From NCBI GenBank assembly GCA_002221725.1, contig NJFT01000009.1:124001-188000 (forward strand): a DNA stretch of 64,000 nucleotides, given 5' to 3'. The DNA is from Scedosporium boydii. Lineage: Eukaryota > Ascomycota > Sordariomycetes > Microascales > Microascaceae. Below the pieces are notes generated by a model. The model had not been told where the DNA came from. It did not search any database and saw only the letters and a program-made list of their open reading frames with translations. The position numbers and the translations under genes are program-made. Below are positions 12,001 to 21,880 of this stretch, piece by piece (position 1 is the first letter of the stretch; the number at the start of each line of letters is the position of its first letter).

Positions 12001-15000
12001 TCTTCTTGGTCTTCTTGCCTACAGTAGGCTCAGAGGAAGGCTCAGAAGAAGCCTCATCACCCCATTCGGCAGAGGTAGAAGCAGCGTCAATGTCATTAAT
12101 ATCTTGAGATGCAAGCGGATCGACCGATTCCTCAGCGATAAAAGAAGGTCCAGCCACTTCAGGCTCAGGGACAGAGTCGTATTTCGCAGCCTTTTCCTTC
12201 TTCTTCTTCTTGGACTTTGGCAGGAAAGAGAATTCGGGGTCGTCTAGAGTGGGCGTGGCAGGGATCTCAGCAGACGGTTCAGGCACCTCGGGTGGGGCAA
12301 TATCCCACGCATCGGCCCACGAGTCTTCCGTGGATGTAAAAACTTCCCGCTCCGCTGGATCTCTCATCTCCAAGGGCAGATCGAGAGACTCATCCTCCTT
12401 CTCGGGCATTGGCGACACCGTGGAATCGACATCGGCATCGGCGGACGAATCAATTGGATGTTCTTCGTGGAAGTCAGCAAAAGAGACCGACTTCTTCTTC
12501 TTCTTGGCCTTCTTTTCTTTCTTGCCACTCAAGGCTGACTCGAGAGGTGGCGACGACGTCATTGGCTCCGAGGAAGCTAGATCAGAGGCGGGCTCGTCTG
12601 AAACCTCTTGTACAGGCTGTTCCACAGGTTCGTCTGGTGAAGTTGCCGGCTCGTCCTCGAGACCACGAGATAATCCTTTGCGGTTCTTCTTGGATTTTTT
12701 AGACTTAGAAGGTGGCGTCCAACTGTCCTCGACAGTTTCTGAGCTCTTCTCCTCACCTGCCGGGGCCGCAGGCTCAGCTACTGCCTCCTGCTCCTCGAGT
12801 GAATCAAGGAGTATGGCCTCCTCTTTCTGTCCGGCAGGTTCCTCGGGGCCGGGTGTCGAGTCAGACTTGCTCTTGCGTTTCTTTCCCTTTTCCTTCTTCG
12901 ATTTACCTGGAGAAGGAACGGAGGGCTCGTCATCTAGGAGCTCAACAGACTTCTCGGATTCTTGAGAAGACTGAGACGCCTCAGGTATGGGGTCGGGAAC
13001 ATCTACAGGTTCGTCGGCAGGCTCGGGTGTGGCGGGGGTCTCTTCCGGGATGGCGGGTTCGTCAACGGCACCACGCTTCTTCTTACCCTTCTTGCTCTTC
13101 TTACCGACCCGGGCCGCCGAGGGTTCATCTTCAGGGGGGGCAGTCGAAGCATCACGAGTTACTGGTGTCTCAGCCTCAAGAACGGAGGGAATATCCTCAA
13201 CAGGAGCGGCCGGAACAGTCGTATCCTCTGGTTTAGGAATTTCCTCAACCTGGGACTTGCTTCCCTTCTTTCCCTTCTTCTTTTTCTTCTTTCCAAACTG
13301 CAGGCCCGACTCATCTTCGGCCGGAGCAGAACCGGTAGCAGGAGCAGGGGGTTGGGTGGCATCATCTTCGGGAGTAGGTACAGAAGTTTCCGGCTCTTTT
13401 ACTTCGGGTTCCTCAACAGCATCGGCCCAGCTTTCCTCTGCAAAATCACCCCATGCCGCCTCCGCAGTATCAGAAACGGACTTGTATGCGGACTCGGCAG
13501 GGGCGTCTTCGGGGATCACAAGCTCAGAAGTAGGAGGCTCGTTCTCGGGAGATGAAGCATCAACTTTGTCAGCCTTTGACTTCGTCTTCCCCTTGCCCTT
13601 CTTCGATTTGGCAGGCGCCAACTCCTCATCGGGTCCAAGCTCTTTCGGTTCCTCAGGTTCATCGGGAGGCTGGTCTTCGGCCTGCTGTTCCGCCGGGGGT
13701 TCCTCTGTCGCATCCAAAGAAAATTGACTAGCTTTCTTCTTCTTCTTCCCCTTCTTTGACTTTGGGGAGATGATTTCCTCTTCAGGTGGTGGGATCTCAT
13801 CGTCTGCGGGCCTTACTTCTTCCAATAAATCAGTAGAAGCTTGGGCAGGGAGATCAAGTGGCAGCTCCTCAGCAGGCTGTTCAGCCGGAGTACTTTCAGG
13901 AGCATCATGCCAGGAAGATTGACTAGCTTTCTTTTTCTTCTTTCCTTTCTTTGGTTTTACTGAGGCGATTTCATCCTCGGGGGCAGGGACCTCAACGATA
14001 TCTGTTTCCTTTACTTCTTCCAACACATCGGCAGGTATCTCAGCAGAAGTATCGACGGGCTGCTCTTCAGTTGACTGTTCGGTTGAAGCCGTTTCAGGAG
14101 CATCATCCCAGGAAGTTTGGCTAGCCTTCTTCTTTTTCTTCCCTTTCTTTGATTTAGCAGGGGTGATTTCTTCCTCGGGGACACGGACCTCAGCATCATC
14201 AACGACCTTTACTGCTTCTGATACATCAGCAGGGATCTCAGCAGGAGTGTCGGTGGGTTGCTCCTCTGTCGGCAGTTCAGTTGAAGTCCCTTCGGCAGGA
14301 GTATCACCCAAGGGAGTTTGAGTAGCCTTCTTCTTCTTCCCCTTCTTTGATTTAGCAGGGATGATTTCCTCCTCAGGAGCAGGAATCTCAGCATCCTTGA
14401 CCTCTTCTGACACATCAGGAGAGATCTGAGCAGGAATGTCGACGAGCGGCTCTTCAGCCGGTTGCTCAGTTGAGGTCTCTTCGGGGGCATCATCCAAGGA
14501 AAGTTGACTGGCCTTCTTCTTTTTCTTCTTCTCCTTCTTTGATTTGGCTGGGATGATTTCTTCCTGGGGAGCAGGGGACTCGAGATCTTCTGTCGGCTTT
14601 ACTTCCTCTAGCACGTCGCCAGAAACTTGTGCGGCGATATCGACAGGCTGCTCCTCAGTTGGCTGTTCAGTCGAAGTCCCTTCAGCAGGAGCATCATCCA
14701 GGGAAAGTTGACTAGATTTCTTCTTCTTCTTTCCTTTTTTGGATTTGGCTGGGATGACTTCCTCCTCGGTCGCTGGGACCTCAACTAAACCTATACTCCT
14801 TGCCTCCTCTGATGCATCGACAGAAACTTGGGCGGGGGTATCGAGAGGCAATTCCTCCACGGCCGGCTCTTCCACAGGCGGTTCGGCGACAGGTAGTTCT
14901 TCAGCAGGTGGTTCTTCGACGGGCAGTTCGGCTGGGAGCTCCTCTACAATATCCCTAGAGCTTTGACTAGCCTTCTTCTTCTTCTTTCCCTTCTTGGACT

Positions 15001-18000
15001 TAATCGGGGAGATTTCCTCTTCGGGGGGTGGGACCTCAACATCAGCCGCGGCACTTGCTTCTTCCAATACATCCGCGACCTGGACAGGGATATCAAGTGA
15101 TTGGTCTTCAGGTGGCTGTTGTTGCTCGGTTGAAGTGTCCTCAGGAGCATCATCCAAGGATCGTTGGCTAGCCTTCTTCTTCTTCTTTTTCTTTGATTTG
15201 GTCGAGAAGATTTGGTCCTCGGGCGCCGGGAGGGGAGTGGCCTGAATATCCTCTACATGCTGTACTTCCTCCGGTACTTCCACAGAGGCTTGGGCAGGAA
15301 TATCAAGGGCCTTCTCTTCAGAGGGTAGTGGTTCAGTTGAAGTACTTTCGGGGACAGCATCCCAGGAAGTTTGGCCGGCCTTCTTCTTCTTACGCTTTTC
15401 CTTTTTCGAAGGGCCCGTGGGCGCAGGAGCAAGCTCGATCACACTCTCCGGAAGCTCGCTCTTGGTGGTTTCTTGCATGTCAAAAGCGGCATCCCACAGC
15501 GCCTCGGCGGTAGAAAGGTAAGCAGAAGGAGCAGGTGTTTCCTCAACATCCAAGGTTCTCTCGGCTGAGGAGTTGGGAGCGACGGCGGTTTCCTCTTCTG
15601 TAGCTGCTGCAGCCTTCTCCTTGCCCTTCTTCTTCCCACCCTTCTTCTTTTTCGGAAGAGGTGAGAAGAAGCTGTCGGCCTCACCTTTGTCGTCCTCCTC
15701 AGCGACAGGCTCAGCGTCGTCACGGGCTGGACCCGGTTTATCCAAAGGCGAGTCAAAGTGCATCTTCGCATCCTTCAAATCCAAGCTGCTCGTGGGGGAA
15801 TGGCCAAACTCGCGATGTCGTGAGCCCCATTCGCGGTCACCTTTTAGAGGAGATATGGAGCGTCCTGGAGATTCAGCTCCGTGGCGAGCTGACAGGATGA
15901 GCGGCCTCATATCCTTACCTTCCCAGGAGATAGGACGGGGGACAGTTTTCCTCGAGATGGGTGAATCGGCGGTGGAGGAAACGGGTGAAGAAGCGGGGGA
16001 ATGTTTGAAGACGCGTGGGGAAGAGGGATTGGATCTTGGGCCTAAAAGGTAGGGAATGGGGATGGCGGTCTGGCTGTGGGACCTGGCGTGGGGGGTGTCG
16101 TGGACGCTCTTGCGACGATTCTTCTCTTCAAGCATCGTCCGCTTGAAGACTTGGTCCGGGGGAGTATCGGGACGGCTGTCAGGAAGATCGGGTAGATCTT
16201 CTGCCACCTCGCCTGGCGAACCAGGCGCGCTTGGTGGAAGGGGGAGAAGGTCTCCATGCAGGGGATCGATAGCGGGCTTCACCTGCCGCTCAACGATTCC
16301 TGAATCCAAATTATCAACATCATCGATGGGACCCAAAGTCCGTTCTGAGACGGAACCAAGGGCTCGATCATTGTCATCTGTGTGCTTCTCCTTTTCTTCC
16401 GATGGAGATTCGGTGGCATTTGACCGGGCGAGTGCGGCGGATACCGCAACCGCAGTCGCAACTGCAACCGGTAAGCCGACACCTTCGCCAGAGGTGTCGG
16501 CATTAGCTAAAAAAGACTCCTGGCCGATATCATCGGACTTTGTCGCTTCCTCGCCATTGCCATTAGGTTGGTCACCATTTGCCCCTTTATCGGGCGGTTC
16601 AGGGTCTGCCCAATCATCTATCTTACCACGCTTCTTCTTACCCTTTTTACCGGTCTTCTTCGCAGGTACGCTCCAAGGGTCTTCCTCTGGTGCCGGCGGC
16701 GGCGTGGGCTCTTTAGGTTGCTCTTCTTCGGGCTTGGCTTCGGGCTTGTCCCAGTCAACGTCCGCTACCTGACGACCCTTCTTCTTTTTCTTGTTTTTCT
16801 TGGCCGGGAAACCCCACGGGTCGTCTTCTGGGGGGCCGGGAGTCTCCTTGGGAGCCTCTGGTGCTTCGTGCCAGACATCATCCTCATTCAGGGCCTTCTC
16901 GGATGCAGGTCCGGGTACGTCGGCAGCCATATCCCATGACTCTTCCGTTAAGGCCCGTGTAGGAGGCTCAAGCGGCTCGCTCTCGCCAAGTACAGGTTCG
17001 GGAGTAACTTCAGATTCGGGAACAACCTCAGGTTCAGGAACAACTTCAGGTTCTGGAGCAAGTTCGGGTTCATCCAAGGACGCCGCCGAAGCTTTCTGCT
17101 TCTTCGCCAGCTTCCGCTGCTCCTTCTTAGTCAACTTCTTTGGGGGAGCAAAATCATCGTCTGCAGGTGGGGCAGGCTCGCTAGGTTCGTCAGTCAAACC
17201 CCAAGAGTCCTCTGGAGTAGGTTCTGGAGCCCGGCTTTGGACATCCTCATCCACCACTTTGTCCCAATCGTCATCCTTGGGAGAAGTCGTGGGAGGTTCC
17301 TCTTCTTGGAATGATTCGGCGGCCTTCTTCTTAGCTAGTCTCTGCCGCTCCTTCTTGCTCAACTTCTTCGGAGGAACAAAGTCATCTTCTTTAGCGTCCG
17401 CTACAGGTTCCGTGGCAATGGCTTCAGGTGCGGGTTGGGGTTCAGGCTCGGGTTGAGATACAGGTTCCGGAGGGGCGGGTTCGCCCTCCTCAGCAGGCGG
17501 CGCCGGCTCAGGCTCGAGGGAAGCGGTCTCGGTGCTCTCTTCAGGAGGGGGGATTTCCTTGGCTTGCTTCTTGCCGCCCTTCTTCTTCTTTTTCTTACTC
17601 TTGAACATGCTTCCCCACTCGTCCGCCGCCGGCTCCTTGTCGAACACAGGCGATGACTTGGATGTTGTGCCGGGTTCAAGTTCGTCATTGGAACCTGGGG
17701 GGGAGTCACGGCGTCGGTACTCAGCGTCTTCGATGACGATATTATCATCAAATCCGGCGGCCTTTAAGCCTGCACTCAGCGTTGCAGCGAACTCGAAATC
17801 ATCACCATAGGACCCAGGGATTTTGGGGGTAAGAGCCTTCGAATCCGCAACAGATTCAGTTATCGAGTCAGGGAGGGGTGGTAGATTGGCAAGGTCGTCC
17901 CCTTCCAGCACCTCGCTGATTTCGGCAGGTATCTCCGAATCAGCCCGAGTCAACTGCGCGTCTTCAGTAGCAGTTTCCGTGGGCTTCTCCTCGATAGGCT

Positions 18001-21000
18001 TGGCCTCGGCGGTTTCGGCAGGTTCCTGCACCTGAACTTCTTCGACAGGTTCAAGCTCAACAGGGGCTTCATCCACAAGCTCTCGCGCTGATTCAATCTC
18101 GGGAACCGGAGACTCCTCAACGACCGGGACAGGGTCTTGCGTATCTTTCTCCCTATCGTCCCCCTCATTCTCAAGATCACGGTGCTCGATCACCGGTTCT
18201 CCTACCAGCTCCTCCGCGGGCGGTTCGATTTCAGCGACAATAGGAGCATCGACTACGTTGATATCCCGAGTTTCGGTCGGGTCCTCTTCGGCAGCGGTCT
18301 CTCTTTCAGAGGAGGGCTCGAACTCAGCGGGTACATCATCCAGAACACGGTCGACTTCTTCGGCCTGCTCGACTACTGCTAGCTGCTCTCCGGAAGGAAG
18401 TTCGGCGCTGGTGTCGGCCTCCAGCTCCACATCTGCCAGTGGTGGCTCGACGCCTGCAACTGTCCGCTCCACACCCGGGACTTCCTCGGGTTTGACTTCT
18501 TCGGTGCTCTCAATGGAGCGCGTAGGCTCTCCATCGAGTACCTTGCCCGAGTCGGCCAACTCCTCCTCATTTGACTTGGAGGCAGCAAATTTGCTAGCAA
18601 GAACATTATTGACAATACCCCAGGCGCTTTTGGTCTCGGCGCTCGGGTACTCGATATCTCCGCGGGCCCCTACATCCTTCTCAAGCACTGGCTCATCCGC
18701 CTTGTCGTCGTCCGACAAATGGATGATCTCACCGCGGGGTCCAATGAGAATATTAGGCTCAGAAGTCTCGGCCGACACCTCTCTCCCTGGAGATACCTCT
18801 CTCGTCCCAGACCTAGATCTAGATCGAGATCGCGACTTGGACCGGGATCGTGATCTGGACCGAGTCTGCCTCTCCTCCTCCTTTTCTCTCACACTCTCCA
18901 GAGGAGGCGAGACGCTAGGAGTAGGCGGCACCAAATTCAAGAGCGGACGTTCCCGAGAGAGATCCCTCGCTGTAGTTTGAGGCGCGTCAACCGAGCGGCC
19001 CCGTTTCTCCATGAACTCCGAAAGCTCGTTGGGATGATTAAGAATATTGTCAATGCGGACATCAGCATTCGGTTTGTCGTAAAGGCCAGCCGCTTCGTGT
19101 TCCTCGTATTCAGGAGGAGTCACAATAATCCTCTCCAGCTCTTGTTCATCTTCTTCGTCCTCCTTCCATTTTTCGATGACAGACCTCCTCCGCGAACCAG
19201 AGCGGGACCGGATCCGCTCGACACGCTCGGCAGCATCCTTGCGAGACTTGCGGTAATACTCGTCGGCCTGCTCTAGAACAGGATCTTTAGCGGGAGGATC
19301 ATCCCGCGGTGGTGCCTCCTCGATCTTCCGAGAATCAGGCTTATAAGTAGGCTCCTCAGAGGCTTCGGCGCGCTTGGCCTCATAGTAGGCCTTTTTCAAG
19401 GCCTCTTCTTCCTCTGCAAGCCGGCGGGTGGAAGGCTCGCGGCTTGGCGACTCACGTGCCATCTCGGCCATCTGCTCGAGCTCAAAGGAATCCTTCCTGC
19501 TCAGGCGCGGGTGGGGGTCGTAGTCGTAGTCGTCCCCGAAATCAGGCTCCCGCTCAACTGTTACGATAGCAGGACGGGAAGGCTCGGAAGCCTTTTCGCG
19601 TTCAGGGGGGCTTGCGGGCTGGCTATAGGCTGGAGTTTTAAAGGCGTCAGAGTCGACTTGGAACTGGAATGGGTCGATCGGAGCCTTGGAGGGGGTCCGA
19701 GAGGTATCCTCTACACGGCGGTACTCGGGGTATTCGGCAGCTGGCTTGGGTGGTATCTGGGGTTCTCGGGGGTCGCGTGTCACGCGAGATTCACGCTGCG
19801 GCTTTTCTTCCGGTTTCTTATACTCATCCCGTCGGGGAGTAGGTTCCTCGTCATACTTGGTTCGGCTCCTCCGATCTCTCTCGGCCTTTCGATTCTCGGC
19901 CTTTCGATTATTGTAACTCCTCACGTATTCTTCATACTCCTCGTCGAGACGCTTCTTTCGGCTTTCCTCGCTCTCTCGTTCGGGAAGGGCCTTAGTTTCC
20001 TCAGGGCGATCCCGGATGGGAGACTCGCGGTAGCTGTCATCATACTTGGAACTCTCTTTGCGAGAAGAATACCTCGGTTCCTTGTTCTCCTCCGAGAGGA
20101 TAGCGTGGCCAACTACTCCAGCGGCAGCAGTAAGGGCCGCGCCCGCAAGAATACTTTCACCAGAAGAGGGCTTACGGGTGTTCTCCTCACGGTATGATGA
20201 GTGCTCTATCTTCTGAGGACTAATAGGCGCCACCGGCTTGGGCTGTTCAAGTTGTACTTCGGTGGGACGCGACCGTTTAGGGTACACCTCCTTCGTCGAG
20301 GCATAGGAGGTCCTCCTCGCATCGAATCGGTTAGGGTCGTCTGTAGGTGAGGCATATACATGCTTCATCGGCGGGGGCTTTGTCTGGACGGGTTCAGGAA
20401 GGGGTGTCACGAATCCTTTCAGCGAGTTCTGGGGACCGAAGTAGCGGGGATCCACGACTGAAGACTTCTTTGAGCTCGGAATCGTGTAAGTGGGTTCGGG
20501 AGCGGGAGCGGGAGCCGGGGCCGGGGCCGAAGGCTGCGGTGGGACATAGGATGGCTTAGGTAAGGAGACAGGCTTGGGTAAGGAGACAGTTGAGCCGTAT
20601 GCCAAAGGATCTTCTTCATCGGAGTCGGAGGCAGACTCCCACTCATCATCACTAGAGGACTCGACCTTATACTTTGAAGATCCAATGCCACGGCCCTTCG
20701 ACCCAGACACCAAGCCAGTAGGTCGCGTCTCCGCCTGGTCTAAATCACTCTGCAGTTGGGTGAGACGACGGCCGATCTCCATTATCTCTTCGTCCACTCC
20801 AGTACGCTTCTGCCGAGAGGGTCGCGTGGGCACACCGCCGTCGGGCTCCTTTCGGGAATACCGTTGATCGCTGCTATCACGATCATCAGGGTCGCGGTCT
20901 TTCCGAGAGTAGCGACGATCAATGCTGTCGCGGTCATCGCGATCCCTCCGACTGGCGACAGAAGCCGCAGCGCCTACACCAGCAATCGCGGCGGCGGCAG

Positions 21001-21829
21001 CCACGCCCACTGCGGCAGCGCTGACGGTAGGAGCCGTAGGTGTCGCGGATGCAGACTCGGAGTAGCGCGTGCCGGAATACCGCGGGTCAATGGGAGGGGG
21101 ACGTTGGTGCTGCGTGGGAGTAACATCATGGCTACGCTGGTAACGAGGATCATATTGCGAGTAATTTTGCTGAGGCACGGGAGGATAGGCTTGGGGTACA
21201 GGAGGTTCTTGATATCGAGGATCACGGTAAGGATACGGTTGTGAGTACGGCTGTTGGTATAGTTGCTGGTACTGTTGCTGGTACGGCTGCTGGTACGGCT
21301 GCTGATGAGGGTGCTGCTGAGGATATCCATACGCGCCTTGTTCGTGTCTACGGCTATCGTATTGGTCCTGACGGCCATCATTCTGAGGTTGTTGGTGCTG
21401 GACTTGAGGTGAATTGTGATTCGAGTTGTAGCCTCTCGACCGTCTAATGAAGCCTGTGCCATAGGCTAGGTCAGAATCAACAGAGGAGCTCGAGGAGTTC
21501 CCAAAAGGTAGGATGCGCGCGGTTGCGCGTCTCCTGCTCGTCCGCTGGCGACGCCTATGCTCGGACGGGGCGGTGAAGAAGGTGGTAAAAATGTTTCCAG
21601 CACGGACGGGGGGAGAGTGACGCGAGATGTCGAGGTAGGAGGAGGAGGAGGAGGAGGAGGATAGAGAGCTTCGAGAGTTTCTACGGTCTACCTGACGCTG
21701 GCGAGAAGCGTAGGAGGCATCGGCATGGGAAGTGGAGGTGTTGGTGTAAATTTGTTCTCGCGAGCGGCGTCGGCTTCGTCGCCGGGAGCTGTCGCGACTG
21801 CTCCGGCGACGACGGTGTTCTCGCGGCAT
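1..21829 (-). CDS. lah: Giant involucrin-repeat protein, probable Leashin (Woronin-body tether), 5' part only
   Basis: Exon 1 is 21829-6757 and exon 2 is 6697 to the left edge, joined through a 59-nt intron in phase 1. The frame stays the same at every point tested (5234, 3710, 59) and no stop is met, so more than 7,250 residues are visible and the C-terminus is missing. The start is the ATG at 21829. Layout: Arg/Ser-rich N-terminus; a motif FGNSSSSSVDSDLAYGTGF at about residues 109-127; a Tyr/Gln/Pro-rich stretch; two Ala/Gly-rich hydrophobic segments (about 260-295 and 560-580); an RS dipeptide run (about 990-1015). After that come dozens of acidic linkers ending in lysine clusters (43 counted in exon 1). 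Proteins of this form in aspergilli are annotated 'involucrin repeat protein'. Leashin there is a single giant chain that links Woronin bodies to the septal pore or cortex. The Leashin name is my inference from size and layout; the gene itself is certain. Confidence 0.9.
580..1030 (-). repeat. 9-10-residue acidic repeat (EVEIVEPPR-type) in the giant protein
   Basis: The minus-strand frame reads a run of about 14 degenerate units of the form E-V-E-(I/V)-(V/M)-E-(P/A/T)-P-(R/M/T/P)-E. The pattern is visible in the DNA as recurring 'ctccacaatctc' and 'ggaggctcc' blocks about 30 nt apart. This is the most involucrin-like part of exon 2, with no lysine clusters. Units differ at many third positions, so the array is not freshly amplified. 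Confidence 0.8.
1170..1400 (-). repeat. 87-bp tandem repeat x3 encoding a DDFWGGGGDEE motif
   Basis: The block encoding FWGG recurs at about 1186, 1273 and 1360, exactly 87 bp apart. Each 29-residue unit has the form (E/D)-(D)-x-F-W-G-G-(A/G)-(G/N)-D, followed by a short charged linker rich in Lys, Glu and Asp. It is the only aromatic/glycine motif of this sort seen in the protein. Confidence 0.85.
1950..5140 (-). repeat. Exon-2 unit carrying a TPAxSRPLSP motif
   Basis: Nine copies of a proline-directed motif, roughly (T)-P-(A/V)-x-(S/T)-R-(P/S)-(L/I)-(S/T)-P, occur near 1955, 2205, 2415, 2640, 3045, 3200, 3685, 4485 and 5120. Most follow a lysine cluster such as KKKGKKGKKK, often preceded by DDWG(F/L). 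Exon 1 lysine clusters lack this SRPLSP tail, so the exon 2 units form a distinct class. Repeated Ser/Thr-Pro sites could be phosphorylated, but that is inference. Confidence 0.75.
3784..4340 (-). repeat. 90-bp (30-residue) tandem repeat, about 6 copies
   Basis: Six consecutive units, nearly all exactly 90 bp. The encoded unit reads approximately P-V-(S/L)-x-E-T-D-L-T-(E/K)-(E/K)-(A/S)-K-(P/S)-E-(A/V)-V, then (M/T)-E-D-L-(G/N)-(S/P)-(E/V)-E-V-(N/D)-T-x-E. Units are much more alike than other repeats in the gene, and one has lost a codon, which suggests recent expansion by slippage or unequal exchange. Confidence 0.85.
6698..6756 (-). other. Intron of the giant gene
   Basis: Read on the minus strand, the donor is GTGAGT beginning at 6756, a CTAAC branch-like site lies about 15 nt before the acceptor, and the acceptor TTCTAG ends at 6698. 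Removing it joins codon CC-T/C-TC so that ...AIVP continues as LTPIPEDTTPATG, in the same frame as the lysine-cluster repeats downstream. If it is retained, translation ends after ...REFISTQ at 6734, giving a 5,031-residue protein. Confidence 0.9.
8430..9050 (-). repeat. Pentapeptide array (P-V/I-E-E-x) in the giant protein
   Basis: Minus-strand residues of about 4260-4465 are an array of five-residue units built on P-(V/I)-E-E-(x), for example VEEPVVEEASIEQSPVEELA. The DNA shows a 15-nt periodicity of 'tcttcgac' and 'tcttcaac' blocks. No lysine cluster interrupts the block. It resembles the short Glu-rich repeats that gave involucrin-like proteins their name. Confidence 0.85.
10680..10910 (-). 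repeat. Gln/Glu/Ser/Pro low-complexity run (SQPES-type)
   Basis: The minus strand encodes a 4-5-residue periodic run such as SQPESQPELQPESPSESQ. On the plus strand it shows as repeated 'gattcgg', 'gattcag' and 'ggttgag' words every 12-15 nt. It lies between two ordinary lysine-cluster units. Confidence 0.8.
13700..15420 (-). repeat. About 200-bp tandem repeat, nine units with KSKKGKKKKKASQ
   Basis: Nine lysine-cluster units end in (A/S)-(S/T)-Q and begin at about 13728, 13919, 14118, 14318, 14494, 14708, 14963, 15165 and 15369, a spacing of 176-255 bp. Each unit is (P/S)-(A/I/V)-K-S-K-K-G-K-K-K-K-K-A-S-Q, then (S/L/T)-S-(L/W)-D-D-A-P-E, a Thr/Ser-Glu-Gln segment, P-(V/L)-D-(I/T/L)-x-A-(Q/E), D-V-x-E-E-V and a Glu-rich return. 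Outside this block the clusters are less alike. Confidence 0.88.
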
Positions 21830-21839
21830 GGAGGATGGT

Positions 21840-21880
21840 TTATTTATTCGTTATAATGCAATCGCGTGGCTTCATTCCAT
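21840..21880 (-). promoter_or_regulatory. Two short upstream ORFs before the giant gene
   Basis: Just upstream of the main ATG (21829) the minus strand contains ATG-GAA-TGA at 21880-21872, a start followed by one codon and a stop. Overlapping it is an 11-codon ORF (MKPRDCIITNK) at 21875-21840 that stops 10 nt before the main start. Their role depends on the transcript beginning upstream of 21880, which the sequence does not establish. Confidence 0.4.
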
